DNA of 40,674 bases, taken from positions 1 to 40,674 of the forward strand of contig JAFXVS010000023.1 of assembly GCA_017534815.1 (NCBI GenBank). The letters are read 5' to 3'. This DNA comes from Bacteroidaceae bacterium. Its GTDB lineage: Bacteria > Bacteroidota > Bacteroidia > Bacteroidales > Bacteroidaceae. The notes under the pieces were generated by a model. It did no database searches. It was not told the DNA's origin and saw only the letters and a list, made by a program, of their open reading frames with translations. Both the position numbers and the translations under genes were made by a program. Of the stretch, positions 14,489-21,333 are shown piece after piece (positions within the stretch are counted from its first letter, which is position 1; each line of letters opens with the position of its first letter).

Positions 14489-16261
14489 AAGTCCCATACC
14501 CAGACTGATGACTTTGGCCACTGCTTTGGCGAGGGAGAGACGGAACTGACGGAGTTCTGGATTCGTCTCGCCCAAGATGCTGAAGTCGTGGTAGAACTGA
14601 TTGAATGCTTTGGTCAACTCGTAACAGTAGTTGCAAATGCCTGAAGGACTGTAGTCGGTACCTGCCTGACGCACTGCTGCAGGGAATTGGGTGAGTTTCT
14701 GGATCAATTCCGTTTCCTTCACCGACAATTGAGCGTTAAGCGTTGAGAGCTGGGCGTTGTCCGTCTCTATTCCTTGCTCTTTTGCCTTCCTTAGGATGGA
14801 AGCGATACGGGCATAGGTGTACTGGATGAAAGGCCCTGTGTTGCCATTGAAGTCGATGGACTCTTCTGGATTGAAAAGCATGTTCTTGCGGGCATCCACC
14901 TTGAGGATGAAATATTTGAGGGCACCAAGTCCCACCTTGCGAGCCACCTCACGGGCTTCGTCTTCTGGCATTTCCGTCTGCTTCACACGTTCTTTGCTGG
15001 CCTCATAAGCGTCAGCAATCATGGCTGCCATCAGGTCGTCAGCATCCACCACAGTACCTTCGCGGCTTTTCATCTTGCCGTTGGGGAGTTCCACCATACC
15101 GTAAGAGAAGTGTACAAGGTCTTTGCCCCACTTGAAACCGAGTTTGTCGAGAAGGATGGAGAGCACCTGGAAATGGTAGTTCTGCTCATTGCCCACCACA
15201 TAAATCATCTTGTCGATGGGGAAGTCCTGGAAACGGAGTTTGGCAGTACCGATGTCTTGGGTCATATAGACGGACGTACCGTCAGAACGGAGGAGGAGTT
15301 TCTCGTCGAGTCCTTCGCCTGTGAGGTCTGCCCATACGGAGCCATCGTCACGACGATAGAAGAGACCCTTCTCAAGTCCTTCAATTACCTTTTCCTTTCC
15401 CTCGAGGTAAGTATCTGATTCGTAGTAGATTTTGTCGAAGCTCACGCCCATCATCTTGTAGGTCTCGTCGAAACCGGCATAAACCCACTCGTTCATCTTC
15501 TTCCAGAGACCACGTACTTCAGGGTCATTCTTTTCCCACTTGACGAGCATCTCGTGGGCTTCCTTGATGAGGGGAGCCTCCTGCTTGGCTTTCTCCTCGT
15601 CCATTCCTTGTGCGACCAGTTCCTTGACCTCCTCACGATAGTGCTTGTCGAAGGCTACATAGTAGTCACCAATGAGGTGATCACCCTTCTTGCCAGAGGA
15701 TTCAGGCGTCTCGCCATTGCCCCATTTGAGCCAGGCGAGCATGGACTTGCAGATATGGATGCCTCGATCGTTGACAATGTTGGTCTTCACCACCTTGTTG
15801 CCGTTGGCTTCAACGATACGTGCAAGCGCAGAACCTAACAGGTTGTTACGCACATGACCAAGGTGGAGAGGCTTGTTGGTGTTGGGCGATGAGTACTCAA
15901 TCATCACCAAGGGACTCTTGTTCGTAACGGGCTGGAAGCCATATTTCTCGTCAGCATTGATGGTGTTGAGCAAAGCAATCCAAGGAGCATCGCTGATGAC
16001 GAGATTGAGGAACCCCTTCACCACATTGAATTTGGCAACGGTGTCACCAAGATTCTCCACGAGGTATTGGCCAATCTCGTTTCCCACCATCTCTGGTGAT
16101 TTGCGTGCTGCCTTGACGAAGGGGAACACGACCACTGTAAGGTGTCCTTCGAACTCGTCACGCGTCTTCTGCAACTGAACTTGCTGGGCAGGAGTGTCCA
16201 TACCATAGAGCGACTTGACTGCCGCCTGCACCCCTGCTATCAATTTTTCTTCTATCATCAT
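14459..16261 (-). CDS. argS: Arginyl-tRNA synthetase
   Basis: Class I aminoacyl-tRNA synthetase charging tRNA-Arg. The HIGH-type motif is in SSPNTNKPLHLGHVRNN and the KMSK-type loop is KMKSREGTVVDADDL. The N-terminal additional domain and the C-terminal anticodon-binding domain ending MGLLGIEMPERM are present; 600 residues is normal. An odd feature is the segment DNAQLSTLNAQLSVKE in the linker between the catalytic and anticodon-binding domains, encoded by a heptamer repeat at 14724-14758. Two adjacent ATGs (16261, 16258) are possible starts. The 3' end overlaps convergent xth by 30 bp, with no room for a separate terminator. Confidence 0.95.
   Translation of the reverse strand: MMIEEKLIAGVQAAVKSLYGMDTPAQQVQLQKTRDEFEGHLTVVVFPFVKAARKSPEMVGNEIGQYLVENLGDTVAKFNVVKGFLNLVISDAPWIALLNTINADEKYGFQPVTNKSPLVMIEYSSPNTNKPLHLGHVRNNLLGSALARIVEANGNKVVKTNIVNDRGIHICKSMLAWLKWGNGETPESSGKKGDHLIGDYYVAFDKHYREEVKELVAQGMDEEKAKQEAPLIKEAHEMLVKWEKNDPEVRGLWKKMNEWVYAGFDETYKMMGVSFDKIYYESDTYLEGKEKVIEGLEKGLFYRRDDGSVWADLTGEGLDEKLLLRSDGTSVYMTQDIGTAKLRFQDFPIDKMIYVVGNEQNYHFQVLSILLDKLGFKWGKDLVHFSYGMVELPNGKMKSREGTVVDADDLMAAMIADAYEASKERVKQTEMPEDEAREVARKVGLGALKYFILKVDARKNMLFNPEESIDFNGNTGPFIQYTYARIASILRKAKEQGIETDNAQLSTLNAQLSVKETELIQKLTQFPAAVRQAGTDYSPSGICNYCYELTKAFNQFYHDFSILGETNPELRQFRLSLAKAVAKVISLGMGLLGIEMPERM
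14724..14758. repeat. Heptamer repeat inside argS
   Basis: Five 7-bp units (GACAATT, GAGCGTT, AAGCGTT, GAGAGCT, GGGCGTT). Read on the minus strand, three heptamers make 21 bp, giving a 7-residue peptide repeat NAQLSTL-NAQLSV. It resembles the intergenic heptamer arrays of this window. Confidence 0.7.
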
Positions 16262-16286
16262 CGTTTTTATGTTAACATTTGGGCTG

Positions 16287-16294
16287 CAAAGGTA
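16287..16294 (-). promoter_or_regulatory. -7 box TACCTTTG for argS
   Basis: Minus-strand TACCTTTG, 25 bp before the argS ATG at 16261. Confidence 0.65.
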
Positions 16295-16302
16295 CGAAAA
16301 AG

Positions 16303-16330
16303 TTTAGAGTTTAGAGTATTGAGTTTAGAG
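16303..16330. repeat. Heptamer repeat upstream of the argS promoter
   Basis: Four 7-bp units: TTTAGAG, TTTAGAG, TATTGAG, TTTAGAG. They occupy the position where a -33 element would be expected for the argS promoter. Confidence 0.8.
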
Positions 16331-16359
16331 TTTTTTTGCAAAGTTAGGAGTTTGTATAC

Positions 16360-16393
16360 AAAAAAGGACTGCTTTTCTCACGAAGAGCAGTCC
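16360..16393 (-). terminator. Rho-independent terminator after the Asn-rich protein gene
   Basis: On the minus strand, GGACTGCT / AGCAGTCC arms (16366-16373 and 16386-16393) extend to 11 bp with one wobble around a 6-nt loop. They are followed by a run of six Ts. It lies 85 bp after the stop codon at 16478. Confidence 0.75.
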
Positions 16394-16477
16394 CAAACCA
16401 ATAAAAATCAATTTACCAATATATAGTAGAAAGAGAGAGAAAATCGAGAAAAACGAGAAAATTATGTTGTAATCTTT

Positions 16478-17629
16478 TTATCTGCGTCCACCGCCAGTAC
16501 GTCCGCCCATTGGTGCACCCCCACTGCGAGTTCCCATGCTTGCACCTCCGCTACGAGTACCCATGCTTGCACCACCTCTGTTCATAGATGGGCTTGCGCT
16601 GCTGCGAGTTCCGACGTTGACATTGCTGCGAGTTGGCATAGAAGGCGTGGATGTTGTAGTTGTACGAGTTGCACCATTGAAGCGAGAAGAGCTGTTGATG
16701 TTGCTGCCGCTCCTCATGCTGTTGCCAGCATTTGCATTGACGTTCGTGCGTACCTCTGGACGATTCATGTTCACGTTGGTGTTCATGTTAGGAGCAGGAT
16801 GGTTCACATTCACGTTAGTGTTCGTGTTAGGACGATTCACATTGACGTTGGTGTTTACGTTAGGACGATTCACGTTCATATTCGTATTAGGACGCGTCTC
16901 TGGACGGTTCACGTTCGCGTTGGTGTTCGTGTTCACATTCACATTGCGGTTCACGTTCACATTGCGGTTCACGTTCACGTTCGTGTTCACGTTGCCATTA
17001 GGACGTGGAGCCATGTCGTTAGCTCGACCTGGACGAGGGGCTGCACCACGATATGCACCGTTGGGAGCTGGAGCGCCGCCACGAGGAGCCATGTTGCCAC
17101 GAGGACCCATGTTACGTGCTGGTAGAGGAGGAGCCATCCTATCCCTTCTTGGGGCCATTGGGCGGAAGAAGTGACCACCTGTGTAGGTAACCAATGGACG
17201 AGGTGCGTGATAGTAGAAACGATTGACGCCATAACGGTCGTAGTCGTAGATGCTGAAGCGCCAGCCATAGTTTGCGAACACAATCGGACGGTAGAAGTAG
17301 GAGTAGTTGATCACACGGTTCCAGAGTCTGGTGCCCAGCAAATTGCGGAGAGCAATGTCACGGGCAGCAACCACTGCCATGTAGTCATCGTAGTAGAACC
17401 CCAATGCCACATCGTCCAGATACTCGTTTACGCCCCAGATGTAGTCGTAGTTGATACGATATATCTCGTCGATCATATATGGGTCGCTGATACCAAGGGT
17501 GTAAGCCATGCGGTCGGTCAAGAACCGTGCGTTGCTGCGCATTGCTTCGATGCTCATGCTCTGAGCGTTCACTGTCATTGCTCCGATGAAGAGGATGACT
17601 GCTGCGAGTGTAGTTCTTAAAGCCTTCAT
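16478..17629 (-). CDS. Secreted Asn-rich low-complexity protein
   Basis: I do not recognise a named family. A signal peptide is clear (MKALRTTLAAVILFIGAMTVNA, cut near residue 22). Residues about 25-150 look globular and rich in Tyr, Phe and Arg (IYRINYDYIWGVNEYLDD, YFYRPIVFANYGWRF). From about 150 the chain becomes low complexity: Pro/Gly/Arg-rich, then about 100 residues (roughly 210-310) alternating Asn with Val, Thr or Arg (NVNVNRNVNVN pattern), and finally GGASMGTRS repeats ending in GGRTGGGRR. It is probably periplasmic or surface-exposed; no lipobox or sorting domain is seen. A dedicated promoter with 21-bp direct repeats and a strong terminator mark a single-gene unit. A structural or matrix role would be a guess. 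Confidence 0.8.
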   Translation of the reverse strand: MKALRTTLAAVILFIGAMTVNAQSMSIEAMRSNARFLTDRMAYTLGISDPYMIDEIYRINYDYIWGVNEYLDDVALGFYYDDYMAVVAARDIALRNLLGTRLWNRVINYSYFYRPIVFANYGWRFSIYDYDRYGVNRFYYHAPRPLVTYTGGHFFRPMAPRRDRMAPPLPARNMGPRGNMAPRGGAPAPNGAYRGAAPRPGRANDMAPRPNGNVNTNVNVNRNVNVNRNVNVNTNTNANVNRPETRPNTNMNVNRPNVNTNVNVNRPNTNTNVNVNHPAPNMNTNVNMNRPEVRTNVNANAGNSMRSGSNINSSSRFNGATRTTTTSTPSMPTRSNVNVGTRSSASPSMNRGGASMGTRSGGASMGTRSGGAPMGGRTGGGRR

Positions 17630-17680
17630 AATCTTATTCTTTTTAAAGTGTTAATACTGCGTTTCTTTTTGTTTTCGATG

Positions 17681-17688
17681 CAAAGTTA
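17681..17688 (-). promoter_or_regulatory. -7 box TAACTTTG for the Asn-rich protein gene
   Basis: Minus-strand TAACTTTG followed by CATCG and an A-rich leader of about 45 nt. The -7 box plus CATCG is identical to that of the Pro-rich lipoprotein gene at 38551-38558. Confidence 0.7.
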
Positions 17689-17708
17689 CGGCAAAAAGTA
17701 ACCCCCTG

Positions 17709-17750
17709 CAAATGGCTTTTTCCTATTTGCAAAGGGTTTTTCCCTATTTG
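17709..17750 (-). promoter_or_regulatory. Two adjacent 21-bp direct repeats, probable activator site
   Basis: Units 17709-17729 and 17730-17750 agree at 18 of 21 positions. On the minus strand each starts CAAATAGG and ends TTTG. The proximal CAAATAGG begins 34 bp upstream of the -7 box and the distal copy two helical turns further. Direct repeats with this spacing are the pattern bound by LytTR-type regulators, among others. Confidence 0.6.
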
Positions 17751-17758
17751 GTGAAGGG

Positions 17759-18400
17759 TCATGCGAAGGGAAGTTCGAGTTGAACCGCTCCCAACAGATT
17801 GAACGTTATTCGATGATAAGGTGTAGTTCCATGATTCTCAATGCCTTGACGATGTTCCTTGGTCGGATAGCCCGCATTGTGATCCCATCCATAGAAAGGA
17901 TATTCTTTGTGCAGCTCTTTCATATAATCGTCACGATAAGTTTTTGCCAAGATGGATGCAGCGGCAATGGAGAGATATTTTCCATCCCCCTTGACGATGG
18001 TGGTGTGGGGAACTTTTGTCCCCCTTCCATCCGCTTTCGAAGCATCTGGTTCGTAATAAGGTATGAACTTATTGCCGTCAATGATCAGATGTGCAGGTCT
18101 CACCTTCAGTCCGTCAATCGCCCGATGCATGGCCGTAATGCTGGCACGCAGGATGTTCATCTCGTCAATCTCCTGTGCCGTCACGATGCCCAACGCCCAA
18201 GCCACAGCGTCACGCTCAATCTCTTCACGCAACTGATACCGCTGCTTGGCCGTCAACTGCTTTGAGTCGTTCAGCAAGTCATTGTGGTAGTTGGTCGGCA
18301 AGATGACTGCTGCCGCATACACACTGCCTGCCAAACATCCTCGACCAGCTTCATCGCAGCCAGCCTCAATCACTCCTTCTTTATAATAAGGTAATAGCAT
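17759..18400 (-). CDS. rnhB: Ribonuclease HII
   Basis: Removes ribonucleotides and RNA primers from DNA:RNA hybrids. The family signature is visible: GCDEAGRGCLAG (Asp16, Glu17), LNDSKQLT, LIIDGNKF (Asp108) and SILAKTYRDDYM. These supply the four acidic metal ligands. At 213 residues the length is normal. Its ATG overlaps the stop of the upstream SDR gene by one base (TAATG), so translation is probably coupled. This makes a housekeeping repair enzyme the last gene of a carbohydrate operon. The stop codon lies just beyond the direct repeats controlling the next gene. Confidence 0.95.
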   Translation of the reverse strand: MLLPYYKEGVIEAGCDEAGRGCLAGSVYAAAVILPTNYHNDLLNDSKQLTAKQRYQLREEIERDAVAWALGIVTAQEIDEMNILRASITAMHRAIDGLKVRPAHLIIDGNKFIPYYEPDASKADGRGTKVPHTTIVKGDGKYLSIAAASILAKTYRDDYMKELHKEYPFYGWDHNAGYPTKEHRQGIENHGTTPYHRITFNLLGAVQLELPFA

Positions 18401-19209
18401 TACTTGGGTTGTTTTCCGATATAAGCCAAGATGCCGCCATCCACATACAGTATATGTCCGTTCACAGCATCTGACGCATGAGAAGCCAAGAATACGGCTG
18501 GGCCACCCAACTCCTCTGGGTCAAGCCAACGGCCAGCAGGAGTCTTGGCACAGATGAATGAATCGAACGGATGACGGGAACCATCAGCCTGACGCTCACG
18601 CAATGGTGCCGTTTGAGGAGTTGCAATATAACCAGGACCAATGGCGTTGCATTGGATGTTATATTCGCCATATTCTGAACAGATGTTGCGTGTCAGCATC
18701 TTTAGACCGCCCTTTGCAGCAGCGTATGCCGATACTGTCTCACGACCCAGTTCGCTCATCATCGAGCAGATATTGATAATTTTGCCCTCCCTGCGTTCCA
18801 TCATCTCAGGCAACACGGCGCTGGCACAGATGTATGGTGCCACGAGGTCAATATCAATCACCTCCTGAAACTCCTGACGCGCCATCTCATGCATCGGAAT
18901 GCGCTTGATGATGCCTGCATTGTTCACGAGAATGTCAATCTGACCCACCTCCTTGTGAATCGTTTCCACGAGGGTTTTCACACCCTTTTCGTCTGTTACG
19001 TCACACAAGTAGCCCTTCACATTCGTGATGCCAGCCGCCTTGTAGTTGTCCAGTCCCACTTGCAGAGACTCTTGACTTCTGGCATTAAACACGATAGTCT
19101 TCGCACCAGCTTGTACAAAAGCTTTGGCGATGTTGAATCCGATACCATAAGAGGCACCTGTTACCCAGGCGTTCTTACCTTCCAAAGAGAAATTTGATAA
19201 ATCTGCCAT
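18400..19209 (-). CDS. SDR oxidoreductase, gluconate 5-dehydrogenase/KduD type
   Basis: Short-chain dehydrogenase with the NAD(P)-binding motif TGASYGIG (17-24), LVNNAG, a catalytic Ser-Tyr-Lys set (NICSMMSELGRETVSAYAAAKGG) and C-terminal VNGHILYVDGG. It most resembles enzymes annotated as gluconate 5-dehydrogenase or 2-deoxy-D-gluconate 3-dehydrogenase, used in Bacteroidales for uronic acid and pectin sugars; sequence alone does not separate the two. At 269 residues it is cytoplasmic. It follows the GH43 gene by 47 bp and overlaps rnhB by one base, consistent with an operon linking sugar release and sugar-acid metabolism. Confidence 0.85.
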   Translation of the reverse strand: MADLSNFSLEGKNAWVTGASYGIGFNIAKAFVQAGAKTIVFNARSQESLQVGLDNYKAAGITNVKGYLCDVTDEKGVKTLVETIHKEVGQIDILVNNAGIIKRIPMHEMARQEFQEVIDIDLVAPYICASAVLPEMMERREGKIINICSMMSELGRETVSAYAAAKGGLKMLTRNICSEYGEYNIQCNAIGPGYIATPQTAPLRERQADGSRHPFDSFICAKTPAGRWLDPEELGGPAVFLASHASDAVNGHILYVDGGILAYIGKQPK

Positions 19210-19214
19210 TGTAG

Positions 19215-19228
19215 TTAGTTATTAGTTA
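19215..19228. repeat. Heptamer pair TTAGTTA in the GH43-SDR gap
   Basis: Two perfect adjacent TTAGTTA units lie 5 bp before the SDR start codon. Similar TTAGTTAG text precedes the lepB ATG and lies between the last two genes of the window. Confidence 0.5.
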
Positions 19229-19256
19229 TATGAATGAATATAGTTTCTTCGTATTC

Positions 19257-20750
19257 CTATTCGAGCACCTTTCTTCCCTGAACGACCTTGATGGTGTTGG
19301 GTAATGGTGTGTTGATAGGAAGCCCGCTCAAGTTGTAGGTTGCTTCAGGTTGAGCATTAGAGGTTGAGGCGGGCGTGTCCTCAATGGCCATAGGTGCCTG
19401 ACTGAACTGCCACGAGTCAAAGTCAAACAGAGAGGCTCCGCTGCCAGAGAACGTGAAGAAGATGCTTTGGGTACCAGTGATGGGTGTTCTTAAGTCGCAC
19501 TTCACTTCTTGCCACTCCCCATTCGTCGGTTCGATGGTTACAGTCCCCCTTGCTGTTCCTGTCTTGGTGAGACGTATGTACATCGTGCAGGTACGATCTG
19601 CTTTCACCTTCGCTGTGAACGACTGGGCACCAGCATCCCCAAAGTCCACGTTGCGCACCTTGATGTAGTCGCCGCTGCTGATGTTGGTCACGTAACAGCC
19701 CGTGTAATCGCCCATGCACTTCACCCCTTGACATTGGTTGATGGTTTCGGCCTCCTGAAGTTCGTAGGGGTCAAGGGTCTGCAATGGACTGACGCCCGTA
19801 GTGGTTGCCTCGATGAAGGGGATGGAGCCGTCTTCGTTGGGTGTGTACTCTTCCACGCAAGTGGAGCGTTTGTAACCACCGCCATTGGGCAATTTGCCAT
19901 TGTGGTAGAACAAATAATAGTGTCCCTTATATTCCACGCTTCCTCCATGAATGGTGAAACTGTTGTCTGCTGTCCCCATGATTTTTCCCTGATAAGTCCA
20001 AGGGCCAATGATTCTGTCGGCAGTCGAGTAGGCCCAATGTTCAGGCACGCCTCCAGCGGCATATTCCAGATAGTATTTGCCATTACGCTTATAGATCCAC
20101 GAAGCCTCTTCGAAGTTCGTCTTGGGAGTTTGGTCATCGTTATAACCCTTGAAGGGACCGAAGTATGTCTCATTTTTCGTGTTCACTTCTATTTCACTGC
20201 CGGAGATCGAGGTCATATTATTGGACAATCTGGCATACCACAATGCATTATTGCCGTAGAAAAGATAGGCTCGGGTGCCATCAATGATGACGGTGGGGTC
20301 AATCTTTCCCCATCCCTGAACTATGGGGTGATTGATGGCGTCCTTATAAGGCCCGGCAGGATGGTCAGCTACAGCCACACCAATACCAGGGTAACCTCCA
20401 TTCTTGACCGTTGCTGTCACATACCAATACCATTTGCCGTTACGTTCTACGCATTGGCTGGCCCAACAGTCGTTGTCCGTCTTGGCCCACGCATTGAACG
20501 TCTCACCAGTCAGGGGTGTGCCTCGATACGTCCAGTTCACCATATCGACGGTGCTGTACAGTAACCAGTCCTTCATGGTGAAGAAATTATTTTCAGTGAC
20601 ATCTTCATCATGGTCAACAAACAAATACAAGGTGTCCCCATGCACATAGGGTGCAGGGTCAGACGTGTAGCGGTCACAGATAATGGGGTTCTGTGCCAGT
20701 GTGACAACAGATGCCAGCACGAAAGCACAACCAGCGAGCAATTTCTTCAT
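19257..20750 (-). CDS. Secreted glycoside hydrolase family 43 with CBM6-like domain
   Basis: Secreted enzyme expected to cut xylose- or arabinose-containing side chains or oligosaccharides. The signal peptide is MKKLLAGCAFVLASVVTLA. The GH43 five-bladed domain has the catalytic base Asp31 in YTSDPAPYV, the modulating Asp in KIDPTVIIDG and the proton-donor Glu in NFEEASWIYKRNGKYYL. A carbohydrate-binding module of CBM6 type follows (about 330-455: LQEAETINQCQGVKC, ending FDFDSWQFS). The tail YNLSGLPINTPLPNTIKVVQGRKVLE resembles the short C-terminal domain of many secreted Prevotella enzymes. First gene of GH43-SDR-rnhB, with its own promoter. No SusC/D pair is nearby. Exact substrate unknown. 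Confidence 0.9.
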   Translation of the reverse strand: MKKLLAGCAFVLASVVTLAQNPIICDRYTSDPAPYVHGDTLYLFVDHDEDVTENNFFTMKDWLLYSTVDMVNWTYRGTPLTGETFNAWAKTDNDCWASQCVERNGKWYWYVTATVKNGGYPGIGVAVADHPAGPYKDAINHPIVQGWGKIDPTVIIDGTRAYLFYGNNALWYARLSNNMTSISGSEIEVNTKNETYFGPFKGYNDDQTPKTNFEEASWIYKRNGKYYLEYAAGGVPEHWAYSTADRIIGPWTYQGKIMGTADNSFTIHGGSVEYKGHYYLFYHNGKLPNGGGYKRSTCVEEYTPNEDGSIPFIEATTTGVSPLQTLDPYELQEAETINQCQGVKCMGDYTGCYVTNISSGDYIKVRNVDFGDAGAQSFTAKVKADRTCTMYIRLTKTGTARGTVTIEPTNGEWQEVKCDLRTPITGTQSIFFTFSGSGASLFDFDSWQFSQAPMAIEDTPASTSNAQPEATYNLSGLPINTPLPNTIKVVQGRKVLE

Positions 20751-20791
20751 TTTCTCTGTTCTAATTATTCCTTACAATTATATTTTGCATG

Positions 20792-20799
20792 CAAAGGTA
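20792..20799 (-). promoter_or_regulatory. -7 box TACCTTTG for the GH43 operon, overlapping a palindrome
   Basis: Minus-strand TACCTTTG about 42 bp before the GH43 ATG. It overlaps a perfect 12-bp palindrome TTTGCATGCAAA (20784-20795), which could be an operator. Confidence 0.6.
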
Positions 20800-20849
20800 C
20801 GATTAAGTGAGCACAATACAAAATAAAAGACAAGATTTTTTTCAAAAAT

Positions 20850-21005
20850 GCGCACAGAGCACAGAGCACAGTTTTCTGAGGAGCAGTAAAAAGTAGTAAA
20901 AATAACCTTATTATATATTAATAATATATAATAAAAAATTTTATGCTCATCTTTTCGCATCTGCGATACCGTCCCCTAGAAAACTGTGCTCTGTGCTCTG
21001 TGCGC
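20850..21005. repeat. 27-bp perfect inverted repeats enclosing an AT-rich palindrome
   Basis: Arms 20850-20876 and 20979-21005 are perfect reverse complements (27 of 27). Each contains GCACAGA-type heptamers (2 to 3 units). Between them, 20908-20934 is a second perfect palindrome with 13-bp AT arms around one base. The whole 156-bp element has nested cruciform potential. I see no gene and no obvious target-site duplication at its ends. Confidence 0.85.
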
Positions 21006-21034
21006 ACTTGCCGCAGGAAGCGGGAGGCTTTCCC

Positions 21035-21169
21035 GGTCGGAGCGGGAAGCCTTCGAGGTCGGAGCGGGAGGAATGCAAGCACCTTCGCCCTCCAACGGAC
21101 GGCTGTGGACGATACGCCGTTTCGTGAGGCACGATACGGCGTATCAAGGGGCACGAAACGCCGTATCGT
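21035..21169. repeat. GC-rich direct repeats and a complex hairpin block
   Basis: GGTCGGAGCGGGA occurs at 21035-21047 and again at 21057-21069 (period 22 bp). Arms 21109-21126 and 21152-21169 are reverse complements over 18 bp with one mismatch. Between them, GATAC-GGC-GTATC (21133-21145) is a third dyad using the same GATACG(C/G)CGT theme. Together with the 27-bp inverted repeats this fills most of the gene-free region 20751-21327. No convincing coding sequence is seen there. Confidence 0.75.
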
Positions 21170-21291
21170 TTTGAACCCGTTTTTGAAGATTTTGAGCGAA
21201 CTTTTCTTCGGATTCTGGAATGATTCCTTGTTTTTTTGATGCAATTTGTTCATTTTTTTCTCGATTTGTTTGTGATATGTTAATTTTTGTC

Positions 21292-21299
21292 TAAATTTG
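21292..21299 (+). promoter_or_regulatory. -7 box TAAATTTG for the sensor operon
   Basis: TAAATTTG fits TAnnTTTG and lies 28 bp before the ATG at 21328. Confidence 0.6.
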
Positions 21300-21333
21300 C
21301 AACCGATGAAGACCTAAATTGCAACCCATGAAG
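21297..21333. repeat. Imperfect direct duplication around the sensor start codon
   Basis: TTGCAACC(G/C)ATGAAG occurs at 21297-21311 and at 21319-21333 with one mismatch. The first copy's ATG opens a three-codon frame (Met-Lys-Thr-stop, 21306-21317); the second copy's ATG starts the sensor gene. Confidence 0.75.

Noticed and set aside
16536-17174. 212-residue Leu/Phe/Thr-rich frame opposite the Asn-rich gene
   Set aside because: It results from low-complexity codons read in reverse; no start signals. The minus strand has a signal peptide, promoter and terminator.
19509-20564. 351-residue frame antisense to the GH43 gene
   Set aside because: GH43 and CBM motifs on the minus strand explain the region.
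20850-21005. CRISPR array or insertion sequence
   Set aside because: Only one inverted pair, no regular spacers, no cas genes, no transposase and no visible target-site duplication.
20918-21253. Several short frames on both strands within the repeat-rich gap
   Set aside because: They translate the inverted repeats in both directions and show no signal, domain or promoter.
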